Assembly (NCBI GenBank): GCA_938005745.1
Contig: CALLMM010000002.1
Span: 165,000 to 228,999, forward strand
From: an uncultured Chthonomonadales bacterium
GTDB taxonomy: Bacteria; Armatimonadota; Chthonomonadetes; Chthonomonadales; CAJBBX01
DNA length: 64,000 bases
Direction: 5' to 3'
A model generated the notes under the pieces. The model was not told the origin of the DNA and made no database searches. It was given only the letters and a program-made list of their open reading frames with translations. The stretch's first letter is position 1, and every line of letters starts with the position of its first letter. A program made the translations under genes and the position numbers. Below are positions 27,717-39,115 of the stretch, piece after piece.

Positions 27717-28436
27717 GTGAAAACCCTGTTTAACGGACTGCGCGCCGCGCTGTTTGATCTGGACGGCACGCTGATCGAAACGCATATTGATTTCGCGCAG
27801 ATGAAGCGCGAGATGCTGTCGCTCGTCTCCCGCTACGGCGTGGACACGGAGCCGATCCGCGGGCTGGATGTGCTGCGGCTGGTCGAGGCGGCGCGCGCGC
27901 ATCTGGAGGCAGCCGGACGGCACGGCGAGGGCTACCGCCTGCGTCTGGAAGCCTTTGCGCGGCTGGAGGAGATTGAGCGGGAGCAGTGCGCTTCCCCCGT
28001 AGAGCTTCCCGGCGCGGCGCAGCTGCTGGCGATCCTCCATACGCGGGGCGTGCGGATCGGGATCGTTACGCGCAACTGCCGCTCCGTCTCGCTGCGACTG
28101 CTGCGCGCCGGGAATCTGATCTGCGATACGCTGGTTACCCGCGACGACGTGCCGCGCACCAAGCCCGATCCGGCGCATCTGCGCGCGGCGCTGGCGGCGA
28201 TGGGCGATGAGACCCTCCACTGGCTTCACTCCGGAGGATCAGCAGAGGCGTCCTCCGCGCCGCCTCCGATCGTCATGGTGGGCGACCATTGGATGGATAT
28301 TCAGGCAGGACACGCGGCGGGAGTCTGGACGGTGGGTCTTCTGCGCGGACGTTCGCCGGACTTCTTTGCGCCCGCGCCCCCGCACCTTCTGGTAAACGAG
28401 ATCGCCGACCTGCTGCCCGGAACCGAAACGCGATGA
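27717..28436 (+). CDS. HAD family hydrolase (phosphoglycolate phosphatase-like)
   Basis: AALFDLDGTLIETHIDF...IGIVTRNCRS...TKPDPAHLRAAL...VMVGDHWMDIQAGHAAGVWTVGL. Confidence 0.9.
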   Translation: MKTLFNGLRAALFDLDGTLIETHIDFAQMKREMLSLVSRYGVDTEPIRGLDVLRLVEAARAHLEAAGRHGEGYRLRLEAFARLEEIEREQCASPVELPGAAQLLAILHTRGVRIGIVTRNCRSVSLRLLRAGNLICDTLVTRDDVPRTKPDPAHLRAALAAMGDETLHWLHSGGSAEASSAPPPIVMVGDHWMDIQAGHAAGVWTVGLLRGRSPDFFAPAPPHLLVNEIADLLPGTETR

Positions 28437-29284
28437 CCCTCTCCATCGTGATCGTCAACTGGAACACCCGCGACCTGCTGCTGGAGGCGCTGCGCTCGAT
28501 CTACGATGCGCCGCCCGACTTTCCGTATGAGGTGATCGTGGTGGATAACGCCTCCTCCGACGGCAGCGCGGAGGCGGTCCGCGCCGCCTTTCCGCAGGCG
28601 CATCTGATCGCCAATACCGACAACGCCGGCTACGCGCGCGGGAACAACCAGGGGCTTCAGGTCAGTACAGGGAGATACCTGCTGTTGCTCAATCCGGATG
28701 TCGTGCTTCCCCCAGAGGGTCTGCAGACCGCCGTCGCCTGCATGGAGAGCCGTCCGGATGTCGGCGCGCTGGGCGTCCGGCTGGTCAATCCTGACAGAAC
28801 CGTGCAGCGCTCGGTGCGCGGCTTCCCGACGCCGCTCTCCGTCTTCTGGGAGGCGGTCGGTCTGAGCAGACTGTTTCCTGAAAGCCGCGTCTTTGGAGCC
28901 TACCGCATGACCTGGTTCAACTACCGGGAGGAGGCGGAGGTGGATCAGCCGATGGGAACCTTCCTGCTCTGCTCCCGCCGCGCGATGGAGGATGTCGGTC
29001 TGCTGGACGAGCGGTTCCCGATCTTCTTCAACGAGGTGGACTGGTGCTATCGCGCGAAACAGCGCGGCTGGAAGATCGTCTTCCTGCCGACGGTCGAAGT
29101 GGTGCACTACGGCGGCAGCAGCACGAAACTGGTCAGCGCAAAGATGGCGTGGGAGTCGCGGCGGGGGCTGCTCGATTTCTACCGAAAACACTACCGCTCG
29201 CCGATCTTCGCCCCGATCTACTGGGTCGCGGCGGCGGCATCCTGGCTGCAGGCATGGCTGGTCTCTCGCCGCCGCCGCGCATAA
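28433..29284 (+). CDS. Glycosyltransferase family 2 (rhamnosyltransferase-like)
   Basis: MTLSIVIVNWNTRDLLLEALRSIYDAPP...VIVVDNASSDGSAEAV...LLLNPDVVLPPEGL; ATGA overlap with the HAD gene. Confidence 0.92.
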   Translation: MTLSIVIVNWNTRDLLLEALRSIYDAPPDFPYEVIVVDNASSDGSAEAVRAAFPQAHLIANTDNAGYARGNNQGLQVSTGRYLLLLNPDVVLPPEGLQTAVACMESRPDVGALGVRLVNPDRTVQRSVRGFPTPLSVFWEAVGLSRLFPESRVFGAYRMTWFNYREEAEVDQPMGTFLLCSRRAMEDVGLLDERFPIFFNEVDWCYRAKQRGWKIVFLPTVEVVHYGGSSTKLVSAKMAWESRRGLLDFYRKHYRSPIFAPIYWVAAAASWLQAWLVSRRRRA

Positions 29285-29339
29285 ATGCAGGGCGCGTTCC
29301 CGCGCGAAAGAGCGCGGCGGATGCCCGGAAAAGGCTACG

Positions 29340-30248
29340 ATGAGCGCCGATCTCTCCGTCATCATCCTGAACTGGAACACAAAGGTCGAACTGCGCGCCT
29401 GCCTGTGCTCCATTCTGGAACAGACCCACCGCCATCAGATCGAACTGATCGTGGTGGATAACGCCTCCTCCGACGGCAGCCGCGAGATGATGTCCGCTGA
29501 GTTTCCGGACATCTGCCTCGTGGTCAACTCCACCAATCTCGGATTTGGCGCGGGCAACAATCGGGGCATCCCGCACGCGGGCGGACGCTATATCCTGTTT
29601 CTCAACACCGACACCATCGTGACGGAGGGAGCCTTCGACGCCATCCTCGCCTATGCCGACGCCAACCCGGACATCGGCATCCTCGGACCGAAGCTGCTCA
29701 ATGAAGACGGAAGCCTTCAGTACTCCTGCCGCCGCTTTCCCAATCTGGGAACCGGCTTCTTCCGCAATACGCCGCTCGGTCGTCTCTTCCCGAAGAACCG
29801 CTTCACGCAGGACTACCTGATGAGCGACTGGGATCACTCCACGCCCCGCGATGTAGACTGGGTCTCCGGCGCGGCGCTGGTCATACGGCGCGAGGCGCTG
29901 GAGAAGATCGGAGGGTTCGACGAGGGCTTTTTTATGTACTGCGAGGAGGTAGACCTGTGCTATCGAACTCATCAGGCGGGATGGCGGGTCGTCTACTTTC
30001 CCGACGCCGTCATCTATCATATCATCGGGCGCAGCACCAGCCAGGTTCCCACCCGCATGACCTACCACTTCCACGCCAGCATGTACCGCTTCTATAAAAA
30101 GCACTATGCGCGCAACACCTCCCTCTTTGTGCGCCCGTTTATCATCCCCGGCTTGATCGCCCGCGCCGCCGGGCAGATTGTCCGCTACCAGTGGCGCAAC
30201 TTCAAGCGAAGATTTCAGCGCCCGGAGAGAGCGTCCGATGGCAGGTAA
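29340..30248 (+). CDS. Glycosyltransferase family 2 (rhamnosyltransferase-like)
   Basis: MSADLSVIILNWNTKVELRACLCSILEQTHRHQIELIVVDNASSDGS...ILFLNTDTIVTEGAF...DEGFFMYCEEVDLCYR. Confidence 0.92.
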   Translation: MSADLSVIILNWNTKVELRACLCSILEQTHRHQIELIVVDNASSDGSREMMSAEFPDICLVVNSTNLGFGAGNNRGIPHAGGRYILFLNTDTIVTEGAFDAILAYADANPDIGILGPKLLNEDGSLQYSCRRFPNLGTGFFRNTPLGRLFPKNRFTQDYLMSDWDHSTPRDVDWVSGAALVIRREALEKIGGFDEGFFMYCEEVDLCYRTHQAGWRVVYFPDAVIYHIIGRSTSQVPTRMTYHFHASMYRFYKKHYARNTSLFVRPFIIPGLIARAAGQIVRYQWRNFKRRFQRPERASDGR

Positions 30249-32607
30249 CGATCGCGTGCGAAGAGCGGCTCCTCTCTCCGCCGGCGCGATAGCGCTGTGG
30301 CTCTGCGCGGCGGCGCTGCTGATCGGCGTGCCGGGCGGCGGGATGCTGGATGACCGGGTCACGCCCGCCCCGGACCGCGCCAGCCTGTTCGGGCTGATCG
30401 CCGTTCCGCTGGCGATGGCGATGGCGGGGATTGCGCTGGCGCTGTCGTTGCGGGAGAAGGACGGGGACGTGCGCCAGCGTCCTCTGCCCTACCCCGCGCC
30501 GCTGGTTCCCGCGCTCTTCGGGCTGATGCTGCTCTGGGCGGCGCTCTCGCTCACACGATCCGTCTACCCGTATGCGAGCGTCTCCGGTCTGGTGATGCTG
30601 ATCGGGACGATGGGGCTGGGGGCTGTCGTGGCACGATCCGCAAGAACGCGCTCCGCCGTGCTGGCGTTCGCAATGGCGCTGACCGGCATCGCCGCGATCG
30701 TGGCGGGGATCGGTCTGAACGAGTACCTCTGGAACCTGCTGAAACCCGATCCCAACCCCTACTGGAGAGTCTTCGCCACCTTTGTCATGCCCAACTTCCT
30801 GGCGGGATTTCTGGTGATGACGCTTCCGGTCGCTCTGGGGCTGTTCCTGACGTCCCGGGAGCGGAACCTGAGCGTTCTGACCGGGCTGGCAGCCGTTCTG
30901 CAGACCCTCTGCCTGCTGTTGACGCAGTCGCGGCTGGGGCTGCTGGCGCTGGCGATCGGCTTGGCGGTCTTCGCCGTGCTGGCGATTCGCGGTGGCGCGC
31001 TGACCGGCTCCACCCGACGCCGCGCCATGCTGCTGGCGGGGCTGGGGATCCTGGCGATCCTCGCTTCGGGACCGATGGCGCGACGGCTTCTTACCGCCGG
31101 CGGAGAAGCCTACTCCGGACGTTTTCGTCTGCTGACCTGGCAGGGAACCAATCGCATGGCGCAGGCGAATCCGCTGCTCGGAACCGGGTTCGGCACCTTT
31201 GAGACCGCCTACCCGCGCTATGCGATCCTCCAGTTCACACAGCACGCCCACAACAGCTACATCCAGCTAGCCGGGGAGATCGGCTACCCGGGAATGCTGT
31301 TTCTGGTGATCGGTCTTACGGCGACGCTGGCGGTCGGGACCGCCGCGTTGAACGGCGCGCGCCGTCGTGCGCGGCTATCCGAAGAGGAGGAGTCGGAGAC
31401 CGCCGGGGAGGAGCCGGAGGTCTCGCCGGCGGACTCTCCGGTAAAGCAGGAGAGCGCGGCGACCCGCACCAAACGCGTCAGCCGACGCGCGCGAACGCGG
31501 CGCAACGGTGCCTCTCCCGCTCCTCCCGCCGTCCCTGCCCGCGCTGCCTTCCTGCCCTCGTTGTCCGACCTGAACCCGCAGTGGACGCTGATCGGTCTGG
31601 TGGCGGGCATTACGGGGGCGGTGGCGCATAACTTCTTCGACTCCGATCTCTACGTCCCCGCCATCGCGCTCACGCTGGGGGCGATGGTCGGTCTGACGCT
31701 GGCGGCTGCCCGCCAGCTCTCCGATCCGCTGCCGCTCGGCGCGGAGCCGAAGCCCGTCTCTGCGCGCCTTCTCATGGCGGCGCGTCTCGTCTGCGTCGCG
31801 GCAGCCGCGCTGCTTGTTCTCTACGCCGTCCTCATCGCCGGCGGACGCGCCTACGCCTATGACGCCGCCGGGAAGCTGAATGCGGGGATGGGTGCGCGCG
31901 CCGTGGAGAGCTACCGGGAGGCGATCGCGCTGGACCGCTGGAACCCGGAGTATCGCCTGAGTCTGGCGTTGATCTACGAGGGCGTCGGTCAGATGGACGC
32001 GGCGCGCGCAGAGTACGAGCGGGCGATACGCGCCGCTCCCATCGGCAAGGTCTACTATCGCTACGGGCGTTTTCTGGCGCGGCGGGGGCAGTATCCCGAG
32101 GCGATCGCCATGCTGGAGCGGGTGCGCGCCGTCGAACCGCGCAACCTGAACAACCTTCTGGCGCTGGCAGAAGCCTGTACCGCCGCCGGGCGCGCGCAGG
32201 AGGCGGAAGCGATCTACTCCGAGATGCTCGCGCTCTACCAGAGTCCGTTCGGCGCGGTGCGTCCGCTGCCGGAACTGGTGGACTGGGAGTTCGGTTTCGC
32301 CTATCTGGGGCTGGCGGAGGCGCAGCTGGCGCGCGGCGACCGGGCGGCTGCTGAAGAGAACCTGCGCGAAGGCGCGGGCATTCTGGGCGAGTTCTGGCGC
32401 ACGCGCCATCTGGAAGCCGCGAAGATACGTGTCAGCCCGGAGGTTCGCCGGCGCACTGCCGACCGCTACGACTGGGCGCTGGAGCAGTGGGCGAAGACCC
32501 TGGAGGCGCAGAACCGTCCGGCGGGGGCGGCGCAGATCGTCGAACGCCGCAACCGCTTCCGGGCGGAGCGCGAAGAGGAGGCAAACCGTGCGCAGAACAC
32601 GCCCTGA
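30238..32607 (+). CDS. O-antigen ligase/polymerase (Wzy-like) with C-terminal TPR domain
   Basis: Multi-TM; GTGFGTFETAYPRYAILQFTQHAHNSYIQLAGEIGYPGMLFLV; C-terminal TPRs (YREAIALDRWNPEYRLSLALIYEGVGQMDAARAEYERAIRAAP). Confidence 0.88.
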   Translation: MAGNDRVRRAAPLSAGAIALWLCAAALLIGVPGGGMLDDRVTPAPDRASLFGLIAVPLAMAMAGIALALSLREKDGDVRQRPLPYPAPLVPALFGLMLLWAALSLTRSVYPYASVSGLVMLIGTMGLGAVVARSARTRSAVLAFAMALTGIAAIVAGIGLNEYLWNLLKPDPNPYWRVFATFVMPNFLAGFLVMTLPVALGLFLTSRERNLSVLTGLAAVLQTLCLLLTQSRLGLLALAIGLAVFAVLAIRGGALTGSTRRRAMLLAGLGILAILASGPMARRLLTAGGEAYSGRFRLLTWQGTNRMAQANPLLGTGFGTFETAYPRYAILQFTQHAHNSYIQLAGEIGYPGMLFLVIGLTATLAVGTAALNGARRRARLSEEEESETAGEEPEVSPADSPVKQESAATRTKRVSRRARTRRNGASPAPPAVPARAAFLPSLSDLNPQWTLIGLVAGITGAVAHNFFDSDLYVPAIALTLGAMVGLTLAAARQLSDPLPLGAEPKPVSARLLMAARLVCVAAAALLVLYAVLIAGGRAYAYDAAGKLNAGMGARAVESYREAIALDRWNPEYRLSLALIYEGVGQMDAARAEYERAIRAAPIGKVYYRYGRFLARRGQYPEAIAMLERVRAVEPRNLNNLLALAEACTAAGRAQEAEAIYSEMLALYQSPFGAVRPLPELVDWEFGFAYLGLAEAQLARGDRAAAEENLREGAGILGEFWRTRHLEAAKIRVSPEVRRRTADRYDWALEQWAKTLEAQNRPAGAAQIVERRNRFRAEREEEANRAQNTP

Positions 32608-32633
32608 AGAGCTATCGGGAGAAGCGCGGCGCT

Positions 32634-33495
32634 CTATTTATTACCCTCATCCGACGCCTGCGCAATCACAAGCTGCAGTTTCGCTGCTTGATCGGTCGAG
32701 CAGCTTTCTGATCTCGTTATGAACACCCAGGGGCGTCCGACAGACAGCCCCAGCCGCAAACGGGAGAGAGACTTCTGATCCTGCTCATCGAGTTCCGGCA
32801 GGATGAATGCCGCCATCCGTTTCCGTGAGGAGTTGAGCGAGAAGAAGGATAGCTGCCCTTTCAGAAGGCGGTCGCGCTGTGATACAGAGAGCGCCGCATA
32901 GAAGCGCAGCGTATAGTAGTCACACAGCATGTTCTCCGACAGTATCTGAAACGGCAGCCAGTCGGCTTTCGGGTTGTTCGGATCGTAGACTCGTCCGACC
33001 TCCGCAGGCACATAGTCTGCCAGTCCCTTGGCGATCTGCAACAGGTTAATGTGAGCGACCATATCCGCCTTCAGATCAAGAACTCTCCTCTCGCGAGGAG
33101 ATACCAGACAGCCCTCGGAAACGGCGGCAGATTCTTTGCTTTCACGGATATCCCGGAACTCTTTCACCCACCTCTGGAGCAGTAACGTCTGCGCGCCGAG
33201 GCGGGCGACCATTCAGAACAGAGACAGGCTCCCGCTCCACCGGGGCGTTTTGCCAGACCACGCTGTTCTGATACTCGGCAAGTCTCTTCCAAGCATCCGG
33301 AGCCTGCTTCCCCATCCTCCGCACGATTGCGGGTGGCATCTTGTGGTTTAGCTCCAGCATGAATGTCTCCGGCACAAAGCCCGGGGTCAGACTGAACGGC
33401 ATGCCCCGCCACTTTCCATCCGTTCCGAAGAGGCTTACCATCACCTCCGCGATCTCCTCTTAGGACCTGCCCTCGACATGGTACATGACGATCAT
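32634..33495 (-). pseudogene. Decayed hypothetical gene: in-frame TAA plus frameshift
   Basis: Reading from 33495: MIVMYHVEGRS*EEIAEVMVSLFGTDGKWRGMPFSLTPGFVPETFMLEL...PVSVL then +1 nt shift into MVARLGAQTLLLQRWVKEFRDI... (track ORFs 33142..33444 and 32634..33212). Confidence 0.55.
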
Positions 33496-33575
33496 CAAAA
33501 GGCAACCCGACCGGACGGTAGAAGCGTATAATAAATACGGAAATTAGAAAACTCCGCCGCGACAGGAGACATCTC

Positions 33576-36338
<2,763 letters not shown>

Positions 36339-36345
36339 CAAAAGC

Positions 36346-36377
36346 AAGCCGGAGAGGTCCGGAGACCTCTCCGGCTT
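36346..36377. terminator. Bidirectional hairpin terminator between convergent genes
   Basis: AAGCCGGAGAGGT-ccggag-ACCTCTCCGGCTT, 13-bp perfect stem. Confidence 0.85.
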
Positions 36378-36397
36378 GTTCCTGCCGGGATAGGCTC

Positions 36398-37699
36398 CTA
36401 CTTCGGCGGATCTACAATCGCGCCCATAAACAGGATCGCGCCCGTCTGCCGATCGCGAATCGCCAGGAAGAAGGGACGATCCACCACCATCTCAAACGGC
36501 TTTTCCGGCTCCACTGGCGCGGAGGTTACGCCCACCTCGACGCTGGTCGCCGCCGCCGCCTCCGTTCCCTCCTCGTTCACATCCAGATAGGTCTTATGCT
36601 TGACGCGGCTGATGAAGAGGCGCTGTCCGTCGTTCGCCTGATCCGGCGGGCGCATCTTCGTCAGGTTGGCGCGCCCGGGATCGAAAGCCACGCCCATCCC
36701 CAGCGCGGTCAGCGCGTCCTTCAGCATCCTCTCCTGCTCCATCTTGAAGCGTGGCAACGCGATCAGTCCCTTCTTCCGTTCCAGACGGCTCATCCAGCGG
36801 CTCCAGTTCTCCTCATTCAGCGTCTGCAGGAAAGCCGGCAGGCTGCTGCGCTTTGCCGGCAGAAAGACGCACATGCTCACTCTGCCGCTGCCGTAGGGAA
36901 GTTCAATCGCCTGGAAGGCGTCCGTCTCCAGATAGGCGAAACGCTCCTGCTGAAACATCAGCGGATGCGGTCTCGTCCTGCCGTCCGGCAGCGTGAACGG
37001 TCGGTCCGCCGTCATATTTTTCTGAAACTTCTCCGTCCACTCTCCGTGAAAATAGATCGCATTGATCAGGAACAGAACGGTCTGCCCGTCAATCCGGTCC
37101 ACGATCTGCGTGATCTTGCCTCCCGTGCTGCGGCGCACCCAGTCGTTGATGGTGGCGACGGCTCCCGGATCGTCAAAGTTGAGGGTAGTCGCCTCCGCGC
37201 CGAAATAGCGGCGGTTCGCCTGCAGAAAGTCGGGGTTGAAGTCGAATCCAGCGCGCATCCAGAGCGAGTTGGCGATGGCGAGCTTCACCTTCGGATCGGA
37301 GCTGTCCAGCAGGGCGCGCAGGGCGGCGCTGCCCCGATTGATGTCCTCCAGCGTCATCCCCTGAAGCTCCAGCGCCCTCTCCATCGCCTCCTTCGTCTCG
37401 TCGTCTGCGCCGTTATACGTCATGGTCAGCGCAAAGGCGATGCTCGACGGCGAGATGAACAGATTCTGGTCAGGCGTCTCTTTCCACAGTTCGGCGAACA
37501 GCTTGAAGCCGAACCGGTTCTGTCTCGGAGCGATCTTCGCCGACAGCTGCGGAGCCAGCGGGCTGTCGGCTCGAACAGCCAGAACGGGCGCAGGCATCTT
37601 CCTGCTCCCTCGCGCGATATAGTCGTAGACCCCGAACGTCAGCAAGCCGCCTGTGATCAGCGCGATCGTCATGAGATAGAGTTTTCCGTGGATGGTCAT
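36398..37699 (-). CDS. Serpin family protein 1, N-terminal membrane anchor/signal
   Basis: NLFISPSSIAFALTMTYNGADDETKEAM, LFLINAIYFHGEWTEKF, ISRVKHKTYLDVNEEGTEAAAATSVEV, DRPFFLAIRDRQTGAILFMGAIVDP. Confidence 0.95.
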   Translation of the reverse strand: MTIHGKLYLMTIALITGGLLTFGVYDYIARGSRKMPAPVLAVRADSPLAPQLSAKIAPRQNRFGFKLFAELWKETPDQNLFISPSSIAFALTMTYNGADDETKEAMERALELQGMTLEDINRGSAALRALLDSSDPKVKLAIANSLWMRAGFDFNPDFLQANRRYFGAEATTLNFDDPGAVATINDWVRRSTGGKITQIVDRIDGQTVLFLINAIYFHGEWTEKFQKNMTADRPFTLPDGRTRPHPLMFQQERFAYLETDAFQAIELPYGSGRVSMCVFLPAKRSSLPAFLQTLNEENWSRWMSRLERKKGLIALPRFKMEQERMLKDALTALGMGVAFDPGRANLTKMRPPDQANDGQRLFISRVKHKTYLDVNEEGTEAAAATSVEVGVTSAPVEPEKPFEMVVDRPFFLAIRDRQTGAILFMGAIVDPPK

Positions 37700-37711
37700 T
37701 CTGCTGCTCCC

Positions 37712-38959
37712 TTATGATTCCGGCTGATTGACCGTTCCCATGAACAGCGTCTCGCCGGTCGTCTCGTCGCGGATCGCGCAGAAGAAGGGGCGGTCCGCCG
37801 TAAAGGCGCGCGGCGCGCTCCGGGTCATGATCACGGCGGTCGCCCCTGCCGCCTCCGATCCCTCTTCGTTCACCTCCAGCACGGTCTTATGCTTCACCCG
37901 GCTGATCCAGAGCGGACCGGAAGCCATTGTGCCGAAGTCCGCCTGCGGGGAGAAGGCGACCGCCATCCCCATCTTCGAGAGCGTTCCGCCCAGCTCCGCC
38001 TCATACTCCAGCCTGAATCGCGGCATCGTCACCTGCAGCGGCGTCTCGCGGAAGCCGCCCATCCACCGCCTCCAGTTGTCGTCGTTGAGCTTCGACAGGA
38101 GCGCGGGCATTCCGACGCCCCGCTCCGGCAGGAACAGATAGAAGGAGAACCGCTTCCCGGCGTAGGGGATCTTCACCGCCTGAAAGCCCTCCCCCTGCAG
38201 ATGGTAGAACCTCCCGCTCTGGCGCATCATCGGGATCTGCCGGATGGTTCCGTCCGGCAGATGAAAGTCGCCCGGTCGGGTCAGCGCGGGGTCGAAGGGA
38301 CGCTCCCAGTCCGCCTTGAAGTAGATCGCGTTGGTCAGCGCAGCTACCGCATTTCGCAGATCGGCGGCGGTCAGGATTTCGCGAATCTTTCCACCGGTAC
38401 TCTTATCCACCCAGTCGTTGATCGTCGCCGGCGCCTCCGCAGACCGAAAATCGAGCGAGGCGGTCTTTGCGCCATAGAACGCGCGCGCCCGCTCCGAGAA
38501 GCCGGGAAGGTAGGTGAAGCTTCGATCCGCCCAGAGCGCATTGGCGACGCGCATCTGCACGCCGGGACCGGGGTTCTGCCAGGCGTTACGCAGGGCGTCA
38601 TACCGGCGGTTGATCTCCTCCAGCGTCCGTCCCTCGCTGTCCAGCGCGCGCAGCATCGCCGTCAGCGTCTCTCCCTGCGCGCCGTTGGCGGTCATGAAGA
38701 GCGCAAACGAGAGGCTTGCCGGCGAGAGAAAGAGATTCTTCTGCGGCTCCTCCCGCGCCAGTCGCTGTAACAGGTTCCAGCCGAAGCGCGCCCCGAAAGC
38801 CTGTGACGCCGGATCGGAAACCGGCGCCTCCTTCTGAACGGCTGTCGTCGTATCCATTTCCATACGGGTGCGGCATCCCGTGACCGACCCCCACAGACCG
38901 CCGGCTGCCAGCAGACAACCCAATCCCATCCATACAGTTCGCATCATCTTCTCCTGCAT
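37712..38959 (-). CDS. Serpin family protein 2, probable lipoprotein (start may be MRTVWMG at 38944)
   Basis: Lipobox SVTGC; NLFLSPASLSFALFMTANGAQGETLTAML, ISRVKHKTVLEVNEEGSEAAGATAVIM, DRPFFCAIRDETTGETLFMGTVNQP. Confidence 0.95.
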   Translation of the reverse strand: MQEKMMRTVWMGLGCLLAAGGLWGSVTGCRTRMEMDTTTAVQKEAPVSDPASQAFGARFGWNLLQRLAREEPQKNLFLSPASLSFALFMTANGAQGETLTAMLRALDSEGRTLEEINRRYDALRNAWQNPGPGVQMRVANALWADRSFTYLPGFSERARAFYGAKTASLDFRSAEAPATINDWVDKSTGGKIREILTAADLRNAVAALTNAIYFKADWERPFDPALTRPGDFHLPDGTIRQIPMMRQSGRFYHLQGEGFQAVKIPYAGKRFSFYLFLPERGVGMPALLSKLNDDNWRRWMGGFRETPLQVTMPRFRLEYEAELGGTLSKMGMAVAFSPQADFGTMASGPLWISRVKHKTVLEVNEEGSEAAGATAVIMTRSAPRAFTADRPFFCAIRDETTGETLFMGTVNQPES

Positions 38960-39115
38960 CTTTCAAGCGTATCGTTTCACTTCTATCGTTTCGTTCCGAA
39001 CCGGCGGAAAAAGGTTCACCCCGATTCGTCCGGCGGTTTGTCCGTAAAAGAGGATTGCGCGGCGCAGGGCGTGAATACAAAGGCGTCAAGCTGTATCCAT
39101 GTCGGGAGGGTTGGG

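Noticed and set aside
33460-33462. Recoded stop (selenocysteine-like) in the 32634-33495 gene
   Set aside because: The stop is TAA, not TGA, and a second frameshift is needed, so gene decay or sequence error is simpler.
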